Assembly: GCF_026151205.1 (NCBI RefSeq)
Contig: NC_087073.1
Span: forward strand, 10,826,636 to 10,890,635
Direction of reading: 5' to 3'
From: Bolinopsis microptera
Taxonomy: Eukaryota > Ctenophora > Tentaculata > Lobata > Bolinopsidae
DNA length: 64,000 nt
This document shows positions 22,301-30,924 of this stretch, piece after piece. The first letter of the stretch is position 1. Each line of letters begins with the position of its first letter. The notes below the pieces were generated by a model that was not told where the DNA came from, searched no databases, and saw only the letters and a program-made list of their open reading frames with translations. The translations under genes and the position numbers were made by a program.

Positions 22301-24927
22301 GCAAATTCCCATCCATTAAAATCAACTTAGGATCTCCTCTATTAGGATCTCCTCTATTGGAAGCTACTCAGCACAGAAACGTGGATGTCGCATTATATTT
22401 GCTCTCTCTGCCAACAATCGATTTGGATATAAAAGACAGCGCTGGCAATAACATTTTCGAGATAGTCTGTGATCTTATAGAGAGGAGTTCATCTGCCAGC
22501 ATTATATCAAAGGGATCTTCCAAACCATCAATACGCCTCGTAAAAGCGATTGAAGCTGTATTATGCGAAGTGGATCATAATTCAACCAAAGAAAACACAG
22601 AAAGTGATGGCTCTCTACATAAATCACAAAAAGAAAAAATACCAGAAACTTTACGATTCCTGCTCGAAGTCAAATTTAAAACCCATAAGAATCAGTCAAT
22701 CCTGGCGCTGCTTCAGGACAAAATTAAGGTTTTGTCAAGTTCTGATGATAAACAAGATGTAGTCAAATTCACGATTGCATCAGCAGTTCTTAACGTAATA
22801 ATTGTCGGCTTGCAGAAATATGCCCACGATGATGATCTTAGATATACTTTCTATAAATATTTCATGTGCAAGCCCTTAGTTAAGATATTTGTCAATAAGC
22901 AAGAAATTACTAAAAGTGATCATACTGCTACTATCGAGGTAATGAAGCTTGTTTATGTATCATTGCAAGCTAACGCAGACTGTCAAAAATCAGAGAAGGA
23001 ATTCCTTAGAAATATCCTGCAGGGACAGCTTTACCCAGTGTTTAAGAGAACAATCAAAAGTTTAGGAAAAACAGTGGACAGTGGTGAAAAATGTAGTGAT
23101 ATTCAGCTCATGGCAAAGAATATTTACGAAACGTATTTCAAGAAGGACAAAGAATACTCTGTCTCTACTCGTGTAGAGAAATTCTTCAAAGGCCGGGAGA
23201 TTTGGATGGCTAAAAAATTGGGGTTACACGAATGTAGCGAAAGAGGCGTCACCACATTACTTTTTACTATTCCAGGTGCAATAACTCATTTATTTGATTT
23301 TGCTTTGGATGTTAAACTAGGGGTTGAATCTTTACAAGGATTTTCACAAAGACTGGGAGGATTCATGATTGCTTTGGCGAGTTTTACTCTAATTCATGAA
23401 AATTATCGGTCAAGTGTTGAGCTCTACAAAGCGGAGAAGGAGCGTCTTCGAGTCAGTCTTGGTAGATTTGCAATAAAGGAAGAGGATTGGATTGTAGAAT
23501 CGTCCCTCAACTACAGCAAACCATGTCTCAAGAAATTCTTTCAGCGACTATTTTGTCCGTTTAAGATGAAAGATGGTGAAAAGAAGAGAGCTCTACTATT
23601 TAACATCCTTACAATATGTCAGATGCGACCGGTGATCGACCGTCTGATGGTCTTAATGCACTCTCCATCGAAGATTCGGACTGTTATCCGCCAGAATTCA
23701 GCACAGAAGGTACTTAACCAGTCTTTCATGGTTACAGAGCAGATACCAGAGCTGATTGTACAATTTTATCTCTTTCAGATCTATTTAAATAACATCGCCA
23801 CAGAATCATTGTCGCCCAAAGATGATAGGACTGCAGATTATGCATCACAAAATCTTGCTAACATCACTGCTGTGTGTTTTGGAAAGTTGCAGACTTTTAC
23901 TTATAAATATGAGTTTTTCCAAGGACAAAAAAACTTTTTAGGGATCCAAACAAGTGCACCGTGGTATCTGATCATTTCGATGATTATCCCATTTCTTAAA
24001 ATGCCAGCAAGCACAGTTTCACTTGAAGGGGCATTTAGGAAATTAGACCCACTAACCCCAAAGATGTCAGGCGGAGCCTCCACTCTGCTTTACCTAACTT
24101 ATTTAACCATGATCCCGTCTAGATTGTTCCTCCATGCGAGTCTAATGCAAGCCACTCCAAACCATTTCTACAATGTTGGATGGATCTTATTCTTTACTTT
24201 AATTTGGTCCATCATTAACTTAATGGTTATCTCCAAAGATCCTGTCTTCAAAGAAAAACAGCTCAGTCCTACATCTAAGGTCAGAAAGGTTTTTCTTCTC
24301 TTTTTGTTCAGCTTTAGAGATTTTTGGGTAATCTCTCTGCGGGATACGACAGCGTATATGTCCAAACCTTCTGAAGTGTCGTACAAATCATTAAGAAGCT
24401 ACAAGAGGATCATGTTGATATCGACCTTTTATTTTGTTGAAGGATTGGCAGGTGCTCTGTACATGGAGCACTTCTTCCCCTGCGGTACAAACTCTGATGT
24501 GTTCAAATACCAAGGATGGGCATGGTTGATTTTGTACATCATTTCATCAACATGCCTGATCCTACTGGCCTACACTTTACAGCCGCAAATCTGCAACCGC
24601 ATTCCCAAAAGATTCCCATTCAAATTTGTGTTTATTTGTGGCTTTGGGTTGATCATGTTGCTCTTTGCTCCTACGACAAAATTATTCATTGATGGGGACT
24701 TGGCAATTAAGATCGCTGTCGCCATCATGTTAGCTCTGGTCTGCATTGTCTGTATTTTGGTTTATCTCGGTCTCACTTACTTTGGAGAGGCTGAGGATAA
24801 AAAGAAAGCTGCATGCGATGGTGGAGAGGATGGCAGAGATTCAGACAGTTTCGAGAAAGAGGCTGGCCCCCAGATCCTAAGTGGAGAGGGAGAGGCTAGT
24901 AAACGTCTTTTAGATACCTCAGTTTGA
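19369..24927 (+). CDS. Ankyrin-repeat protein with C-terminal XK-related-like membrane domain
   Basis: One uninterrupted exon of 1852 codons. Residues about 20-1030 are ankyrin repeats. Thirteen of these (about 257-716) are near-identical 33-35 residue copies with the consensus DKAGRTALMYAAKAGQTEVI. Residues about 1030-1280 are a helical linker. From about 1285 to 1800 roughly ten hydrophobic segments occur. Among them are FDFALDVKLGVE, LFNILTICQMRP and VTEQIPELIVQFYLFQIYL, which resemble the XK/XKR motifs DxxxD, LGPLWR and ETxPQLxLQLYI. XKR proteins are plasma-membrane lipid scramblases or their partners; some are activated by C-terminal cleavage. The cytosolic tail (about 1805-1852) is acidic. 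The ankyrin domain would then be an intracellular sensor or tether. The XKR assignment rests on motif likeness and needs profile confirmation. Confidence 0.8.
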   Translation: MADDVEEQLLSEVQKKDGTITLHQAAQKGEIKLVNDCLVDVHINVRDKYSRTPIMYAAWTDEIEMVKHLLNLGSDINLMDNSGWNILHHAVQKDSMRTVEYLCVEIPTNAATSLVNAKDPHGMTPLHMAIKRGSSKELILNLFKIVGIDVEIKNSTGKTALMYALEVNRIDMIDIVNIVCQHKNVFLEKDDYGLNISHYAVMNHKSLELIKCLLRNGSINNASLVISKDNIMVTPFHLATSRGSVELVLFLLKIDEVDVNVNDNSGETALMHATKVGKTNVIKALIADDRVEVNYCDKAGRTALMHATKAGKTDVIKALIADDRVEVNHCDKAGRTALMHATKTGKTDVIKALIADDRVDVNFCDKAGRTALMYAAKAGQTEVIKALTTADDRVEVNYRDKAGRTALMYAAEAGQTEAVQVLTTDDRVDVNYRDKFGKTALIYAAEAGQFKVIKALKTVDRVEFNHCDKAGKTAVMYAGEARQIEVIKALTTDDQVKVNHRDKFERTSLMHAAKAGQTKVIKALAISDQVEVNHRDKAGRTALMYAAEAGQIEVIKALTTDDRVKVNHRDKVGMTAVMYAAKAGQTEVIKALLTDNRVEVNYQDKYKKTALIYAAKAGQTEVIKALITDGRVDVKAVNHCDKAERTAFMYAAKEGKIEVIKALTTDDRVEVNHRDKTGKNALMYAAEAGQTEIIKALIADEQVEVNHRDKSGRTALLLAMKEKQFEAACILVDNVEKLVCSIGDNSGSTPLILALEANHRHLIHAVVNKININNEDVNLANAKGATILHTGVSKNDIELVKLICQNPHVKNVKNIEGLTPIDIAVKEKLYPMLWILVQDLPPEEIDINKSYEEGDTLLHFAVKQGNLDAARCICSLPGVKRRENDSSVDPLQLANSENLSLHFLLCIYKLPGTKVDINAQYQGKGIIHIAAELRDLEECNYLLNEFSNIDVNARDSEDRTALHIAAANTDVDTAKALCKFPSIKINLGSPLLGSPLLEATQHRNVDVALYLLSLPTIDLDIKDSAGNNIFEIVCDLIERSSSASIISKGSSKPSIRLVKAIEAVLCEVDHNSTKENTESDGSLHKSQKEKIPETLRFLLEVKFKTHKNQSILALLQDKIKVLSSSDDKQDVVKFTIASAVLNVIIVGLQKYAHDDDLRYTFYKYFMCKPLVKIFVNKQEITKSDHTATIEVMKLVYVSLQANADCQKSEKEFLRNILQGQLYPVFKRTIKSLGKTVDSGEKCSDIQLMAKNIYETYFKKDKEYSVSTRVEKFFKGREIWMAKKLGLHECSERGVTTLLFTIPGAITHLFDFALDVKLGVESLQGFSQRLGGFMIALASFTLIHENYRSSVELYKAEKERLRVSLGRFAIKEEDWIVESSLNYSKPCLKKFFQRLFCPFKMKDGEKKRALLFNILTICQMRPVIDRLMVLMHSPSKIRTVIRQNSAQKVLNQSFMVTEQIPELIVQFYLFQIYLNNIATESLSPKDDRTADYASQNLANITAVCFGKLQTFTYKYEFFQGQKNFLGIQTSAPWYLIISMIIPFLKMPASTVSLEGAFRKLDPLTPKMSGGASTLLYLTYLTMIPSRLFLHASLMQATPNHFYNVGWILFFTLIWSIINLMVISKDPVFKEKQLSPTSKVRKVFLLFLFSFRDFWVISLRDTTAYMSKPSEVSYKSLRSYKRIMLISTFYFVEGLAGALYMEHFFPCGTNSDVFKYQGWAWLILYIISSTCLILLAYTLQPQICNRIPKRFPFKFVFICGFGLIMLLFAPTTKLFIDGDLAIKIAVAIMLALVCIVCILVYLGLTYFGEAEDKKKAACDGGEDGRDSDSFEKEAGPQILSGEGEASKRLLDTSV
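20128..21517 (+). repeat. 13 tandem near-identical ankyrin-coding units (99-108 bp)
   Basis: Each unit carries gttatcaaagccctca followed by a Thr/Asp-rich turn and gtagaagtcaac. Units differ at few positions compared with the flanking, divergent ankyrin repeats, so this block amplified recently. One unit has six extra bases (DVKAVNHC near 21270). Confidence 0.92.
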
Positions 24928-25460
24928 GTCACTGAATATAAAGATTTAAAAACCTTACCTCTTTAAAGCAAGCCCTAAGGATGCTTTGTAATTATTTTCT
25001 GTCTTAAAAAAGTGTTCTGTTCTTTTCCGTGCTGATTTTTAAACGTTTTGTAAATGATTTTTATTTTTGAAATGTTTCGAATGAAGTTTTCAGAAAAATT
25101 TAAGGAACCAATTATGTTCAGCATTTAAATGCTAAAATTGCTAAATTTTCATAATGACGTGTAATGATTTTTTGTCATTATTAATTGATTTTGCTGTACT
25201 TTTTGTTGTTTTGAAGTTTTTTAATGCTCAGCAAATGTTTTGGTACATTTAAAATAATGGATCAGTTTTCTCTGATATTGAATTATATTACTCATTTTTT
25301 GATTTTCTACACATTGAATTCAAACAGTTTTTTGTAAACGTCTTTTTAATTGTATCACTAATTGGATGCACCCACTTTTCTCCACTTAAGAATACTGCAA
25401 ATGATTAAATCTTTCCTCTTTCGTTATATCCCTATTTCAAGGCAAATCTATGTGCTTTGT
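24928..25460. other. 3' flank of the ankyrin-XKR gene
   Basis: AT/T-rich, with no gene. It probably contains the 3' UTR; several candidate polyadenylation contexts exist and I cannot choose among them. Confidence 0.4.
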
Positions 25461-25627
25461 TCAGCTTTAGAATTAGAGATTTTTGGGTAATCTCTCTGTG
25501 TGATACGGCAGCTTATACATATGTCCAAACCTTCTGAAGTGTCGTACAAATCATTAAGAAGCTACAAGAGGATCAATGATCATGTCGATATTGACCTTTT
25601 AACTTTTTGAAGGATTGGCAGGTGTTG
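25461..25627 (+). pseudogene. Duplicated fragment of the ankyrin-XKR gene
   Basis: The block matching tttagagatttttgggtaat, then ccaaaccttctgaagtgtcg and ctacaagaggatca, and ending aaggattggcaggtg, repeats 24310-24455 with small insertions. Examples are cttatacatatgtcc for cgtatatgtcc and ggatcaatgatcatg for ggatcatg. The insertions break the frame. It lies 530 bp after the parent gene's stop. Confidence 0.88.
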
Positions 25628-26171
25628 TATACTATTACTAGGCCGGTTGACAAAACCACTTTTCGTTCAAATAATTAGAGATCACCTCTAATTAGTTGCT
25701 CTATAGGGTCAGGAACAACCAAAAAAACAATTTTGTCTCTACGGTTTTGTATAACACTGACTTGGGCCACGCCCATATTTTATAGTGTTTCTTATACAGG
25801 TAAAATAGTGAAAATCGTGATGATGAATAAATGTGATGATGGCATTTCGTTTAAACATACTTTCAAAACTCTTTGACCACGCCCTGGCCGTGGACCACAC
25901 CCCTATTTCTTATACACATAAAAACACGAAAATCTCAGATTTTTAAATGATTGGATTGACTTAGAGCTTTGAGACTTTCTACTCGAATATAAATGTGACC
26001 CATGTATTTCGTTTTAAAAAGGTTTAAAGTTTCTGTGACCACGCCCTATGTGCCACACCCATTTAAAAAAAACAAATTTGTACAATCAGTATATTATTAT
26101 TGTTAAAAGTTATGAAAATTAAATCATACATAATTGTAATACTATACTATCTTAAAAACATCTATTTAAAA
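25628..26171. other. Repeat-like non-coding stretch
   Basis: Contains dispersed copies of a ccacgccc[at]/ccacaccc motif also found in the 184-bp satellite at 8.3 kb. No gene. Confidence 0.4.
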
Positions 26172-26605
26172 CTACTTCAGATCTTCCTTGGTCTTCACGG
26201 GGAACTTTTCGTGATGTGAAGCCACCACCCTGACCAACTCCTGCCATGAGTCTTCGTCTCTTATTATCGCCCCGTTGAGTCGAGTGGCTAGCGCTAAAGC
26301 CCGCTCGCAGGAGTCGTTCAGGGGGACAAGATTCCGGAGACTCCGCTGTCGTCGTACTGAGAGAAGCCACCACTCATCTTTTGATAGAAAGGTATGGGAC
26401 TCCCCGAGTACCTGGAAGATGAGGATAGAGCGAGGTCCCACGAAGTCGTCAAGACGAGACTTCTCACTGATTGAAGGCAGTTTAGGTTTCTGGATAGGTA
26501 GAGATTGAGGCGGCAGTTTTCCTATCTTAGCCGCAAGGACTTCCTTCTCCTCGTCTGGGACTTTATCTGAGAGGGATAGAAGGAGGTTCAGTTATGGACT
26601 GATAG
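26172..26605 (-). CDS. Fragment of an unrecognised, probably mobile-element-associated ORF
   Basis: The minus-strand frame is open from about 26605 to the stop at 26172. It reads SLSDKVPDEEKEVLAAKI, then LDDFVGPRSILIFQVLG, and later PLNDSCERALALATRLNGA with DEDSWQELVRVVASHHEKF. The order DFVGPRS / NDSxERA / DE...QxLVxVVxxHxxxF recalls a family of uncharacterised invertebrate proteins that are often multi-copy. I recall this only as a pattern and give no function. The start is not defined: a TAA precedes the frame. A candidate 5' exon on the same strand (27213-26988, MKFSSLVGEPLELPETSPST, donor GTATGT) lies upstream. Confidence 0.35.
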
Positions 26606-26814
26606 TTGACGTACTCCTCCTACTTGGCTTCCCGAGCAAGCTTCTTCTCGAGAAATACTTGCGGGCGTGCTTATGGCATTAAGACGAGGTTTTTATCAGC
26701 ATTACGGTTAATGTTGCCCATGATTATTAAATAAATTTAAATGTTACATGGAAAAATCTTACAGCATAAACAAACAAAGTCAGAAAGTCCATAATTCGCT
26801 AATGCGAGCTCTAT

Positions 26815-27225
26815 GTTCGAAATCGCTCCCTTCTTAAACTTCTGTCTTACTCTTAGTTTACGGATATTGAATGAATTGTAACAAAAATAATCAAAAATTC
26901 ACGTGTAAAGTTACAGGTAATAATATATCTAATAGCTGGATCATATACTATTCAGCGACAAAGTTTACAGGGGATTTACAAGGGAAACTGAGACTACATA
27001 CTTGTAAATGTTAGCTTTGCTGTTCAAAGATAGCAAAAAGTTCGATTCAGCGTAGAAGCTAACGAGTTCCTCAGCTACTAAAGTCAGTATCCTGTTAATC
27101 TGCACCTTGGGCTGCAGGTCACTTCTAAGCAGTAGCAACTGTACCACTACTCTAGTAGAAGGACTGGTCTCAGGTAACTCTAGTGGCTCTCCAACTAAGG
27201 ACGAAAATTTCATTCTTATTGAAAT
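26815..27225 (-). repeat. Direct segmental duplication, copy 1 (with candidate 5' exon)
   Basis: Matches 27385-27840 in the same orientation over more than 400 bp (for example cttcttaaacttctgtctta, aaaattcacgtgtaaagtta, ctgttaatctgcaccttggg). Copy 1 keeps an open frame from ATG at 27213 to a possible donor (caa|gtatgt) at about 26990. It encodes about 70 residues including RVVVQLLLLRSDLQPKVQIN. Confidence 0.85.
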
Positions 27226-27384
27226 GTGAAGTCGGCGTGCGGTGTGCTGTTGACTTTACAATCGTGGATCTTCTTCATGGTTGCGTGAAGTTTCTTCAGT
27301 TTTCTAAAAGTAAAAGATGAATGAATAAAAACTGCCGAAATAATTATAGTAAGAGGATCAGTTGACAAATTTAAATGTTAAAGG

Positions 27385-27840
27385 GAGAAATGTTCGCTGA
27401 TACGTGCTCAATGTTCAAAATCGCTCTCTTCTTAAACTTCTGTCTTAGTCTACGCCTACGGATATTGAAAGAATTCAGAATCGTAACAAAAAGAATCAAA
27501 AATTCACGTGTAAAGTTACAAGTAATAATATTTCTAATAGCTGCATCATATATTCACTATTCAGCGACAAAATTTACAAGGGAAACTGAAACTACATAGT
27601 ACATACTTGTAAATGTAAGCTTTGCTGTTCAAAGATAGCAAACAGTCCGATTCAGCATAGAAGCTAACGAGTTCCTCAGCTACTAAAGTCAGTATCCTGT
27701 TAATCTGCACCTTGGGTGTTGGTCACTTCTAAGCAGTAGCAACTGTACCACTCTCCTATATATAGTAGAAGGACTGGTCTCAGGTAACTCTAGTGACTCT
27801 CCAACTAAGGACGAAAACTTCATTCTTATTAAAATGTGAC
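27385..27840 (-). pseudogene. Direct segmental duplication, copy 2 (frameshifted)
   Basis: Same sequence as 26815-27225, but a one-base loss (gaccaacacccaagg instead of gacctgcagcccaagg) and an insertion near 27757 shift the frame of the putative exon. It is therefore a decayed copy. Confidence 0.75.
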
Positions 27841-28683
27841 ATGTTAACTAATTGTAATGAATTGAAAATGTAACGATTAAAATAATGCTTGTATTTCTTG
27901 CGTATTTTAGCAGCCTTATCTTATTTCAGCGTAATCTTAATAATTAAAACTGCTGCCATTGCACATTGGTCGATTTCTTCTATCAGTAGAATAAGTAGGG
28001 GGTGCACGATAAAAATAAACTTGCTAGGATTTTAAAAATTTTTGTACCACTGTTTTCTTGAGACTGTGAGAATTTTCACAATACCAAATTTGTCATACCT
28101 TTTTTGAAAGATCAGTGAGTTTCGCCTAGGTGCCATATTTGATGGTGCGCGGCTTTTGGAGCAAAAGTAGCTGTAAAAGTCGCGTAATTTGACCAAATTC
28201 GTCCAAATTTGACCATTTTGTCGTATTATTCAGATTTATCTTCAGTTCCTTAAATGAGATCATTCTGGAAATTGACGACGACCTTCCAATAGGGCTTTCA
28301 CAACTGTCCGAAAAATTTGGTGGATATCGGAGTTAATATAATGATCAAAATGGGGCAAAATACGCTGCTTTTAGCTGTAACATAATGTCTGATGGTTGGA
28401 TATGCTTTAAATTTGTCGGACACTTTCCTTGTAAGTCTATAAATAAGCTTACCAATTTTTGTTGCAATTGGAGGTCGGGAATGATACTCAATATCTATTT
28501 GTTTGAAGAAAATTGTGCTGGCCGAAGTTAGCGCTAAAAAACCATTCTACAGTCGGCACGCGCGGCTCACTGTCGATGGCGCACTACCTAGAATAAGCTG
28601 TTGCAATTGGACACAAATTGTTAATACTAATAGATGCAACTATATATCATGGTTAAACTAGAAAATTTACCTACTCGCTATGT
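27841..28683. other. Intergenic, no recognised gene
   Basis: No supported gene or clean repeat. Base composition becomes GC-rich past 28540, where the fold-back repeat cluster begins. Confidence 0.4.
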
Positions 28684-30415
28684 TGACGGATGTTACTCGT
28701 CTAAATTTCTTCGAAGAAGCGCGCGCCGCTTTCTTCTCGAAATGTTACGGCCCGATGGCAATTAATTGACGATGTCAATTCATGGCAGCTCGGCGCGGCA
28801 CAGCTTAGCGCATCTCGCCGATCTAGCCAGGCACAGTAACGCATCGCGCTACATAACAAGATGGCAAGTTCTACGAAGTAGCGCGCGCCGGGCCAAACCA
28901 TTAAAAATAGTCAACTCGCAATGTATGGTGTTGAACTATTCCTTAATTTTATTATCAGTTCTTATCAGTTCAGTTCTCATGAGCTTTTACCTGAGGACCC
29001 CAGGCTATTATGTTCATTAACATAAATAAAGATTTGGCGGAATGACAGGCTGAGCGCGGCCCAGTAAATGAGCTTGGCCACTGTGTACTTACTCGTAGTC
29101 GTATACATGCGTGAAAAGATAATACTTCCAGAATATTTCTCGAATAAATTCATAAGTAGGTAACCTTATAAAATAAATCATTATATCATCATGAATTAAA
29201 GTAGTTGTCTTTTCCATTTATCTTGTTCCAATCACGCGACTGGCGACTCACTTTTTCCATTAAGGCTTAGCCTCACCAGCGCTACTTGAATTTTACTGGG
29301 CCGCGCGCTCATGCTGTCATTCTGCATATTCTCTATTATGAACATGATTATGATAGCCTGGCCTGAGGTCCCCAGGTAACTTTAATTTTATCAGAAATCG
29401 GTTATTTGGAGGACTTCGCCGCTTCGACGCGCCGCGCAAACTAGCATTCTTGCTTCGCATCGACGATCGTCTGCGAAGCAGAGCAACGATCTCGACGGAT
29501 TGACATCGTCAATCAATCGTTGATCAAATATTTTACGAAAATAGATCTGCTGTATCATGTATGGTGGCCGAGGAGGGCCAAACAATATGACGCAGAAATG
29601 GCGGGCGCGAGCTACTAACTACAACTACAAATGCAAGGGCTCTGGATAGAGCAAAATTCTGGTTAACGGCCAGTTTGCAGTTGATACTCGTAAAATATTT
29701 GTTTAAAATATTAGTCACAAGACTTGTAGCGCGATGCGTTACTGTGCCGCGCCGCGCACTCAATGAGGCTTCTCACAGCGACTTCTGGATAGATCGGCGA
29801 AATGCGCTACTGTGCCGCGCCAAGCTGCCATGACACATGAATTGACATCGTCAATTAATCACAAGACCGTCGCGCGACGAGTCCAACTCGCGGCGCGCGT
29901 TTTGGTAATTAGTTATAAACCTACAAAAATGTTGGTAGAAGCAGGTCGATGTTACGTGGCCGGTGATTTAGATGTTAGAATCAGCATACAAAATTAAAAA
30001 TACATTGATTCAAGTCTAGTTGGTTTAAATAAAATAAATATGTTAAAATAAAACTGCTGTGTGCTGGGGACCTTTTAAAAAATAGCACGCTCGCGGCGTT
30101 TATTATAGTGCACGTACAAGAAAAATTGGATGGTAGAAAAATGCAGTGTGTAATGCAGAGGCAAGAAAATATAATGGACAAAAATATGAAACCCCTAGCT
30201 CTACTATCAAAAGCTTTTTTATAACTTCATTTTTTATTTGCCCTTGACCATTGTTAATGGTTTTGCTCTAACCAGAGCCCTCTCGCTTGCAGTAGCGTAG
30301 ACACATGGCTATGTGAATTAATGGTCTGGCCCGGCGCGCGGTACTTCGTAGCACTTTCGAGAAGAAAGCGGCGCGCGCTACTTCGAAGAAATTTAGACGA
30401 GTATCATCCGTCAAT
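28684..30415. repeat. Cluster of GC-rich fold-back modules
   Basis: A GC-rich module at 28684-28890 contains tcttcgaagaagcgcgcgcc, gacgatgtcaattcatggca and gctcggcgcggcacag. It recurs inverted at 29711-29860 and, in part, at 30325-30415. Another copy lies at 50448-50575. Between them the 'M' module occurs as an inverted pair (28988-29067 and 29293-29378). No protein is encoded. Patchy order suggests nested insertions and inversions. Confidence 0.75.
28988..29378. mobile_element. 391-bp fold-back MITE ('M' ends)
   Basis: Ends of about 80 bp run tacctgaggaccccaggcta to ggctgagcgcggcccagtaa and are repeated in inverted orientation at 29293-29378. The outermost bases are tacctg[ag]gg... and ...ccccaggta. 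Other single or paired ends occur at 33192-33265, 49735-49795 and 50682-50762. No clear target duplication is visible. Confidence 0.7.
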
Positions 30416-30924
30416 TTTGCCCCTATGATGAAGTAAATGTGTATAAATTTGGTTGCTGATATTTCACTGCAAGCAAGAGGGCTGTGGATAAAGCAAATCG
30501 TTGTAGGTTTGTAATCTAATAAAACTGTGAAAACGCGCGCGCCGAGTTGGACTTGTCGACAAATATTTCACTAGTATCAACTGTTGAAATGATCGTCACA
30601 CCGCGCACAAGAATAATAATAACAATAATAACAAGTAAAAGACACGTACTGATATCAGAAATTTGTAACTTAGTCATTAGTGACGTGTATTGCTGCTGTT
30701 ATAATCGTGGTGTATATAAGCTGCTTTTTTACGATTCATGTCATTCGACTTTATTATTTAAGCGTTAGATGTTAGAATATATTTTGTTTTTTCAAATATT
30801 TTCTCCACTAATAGATTTGTAATTCATAACCACGCGAATCATTTTATTGATTCGATTTATATGCATAAATAGCAGAATTAGATATAAATTTGGAGCCAGT
30901 TCTTTAAACTGGCTTACTTATACT

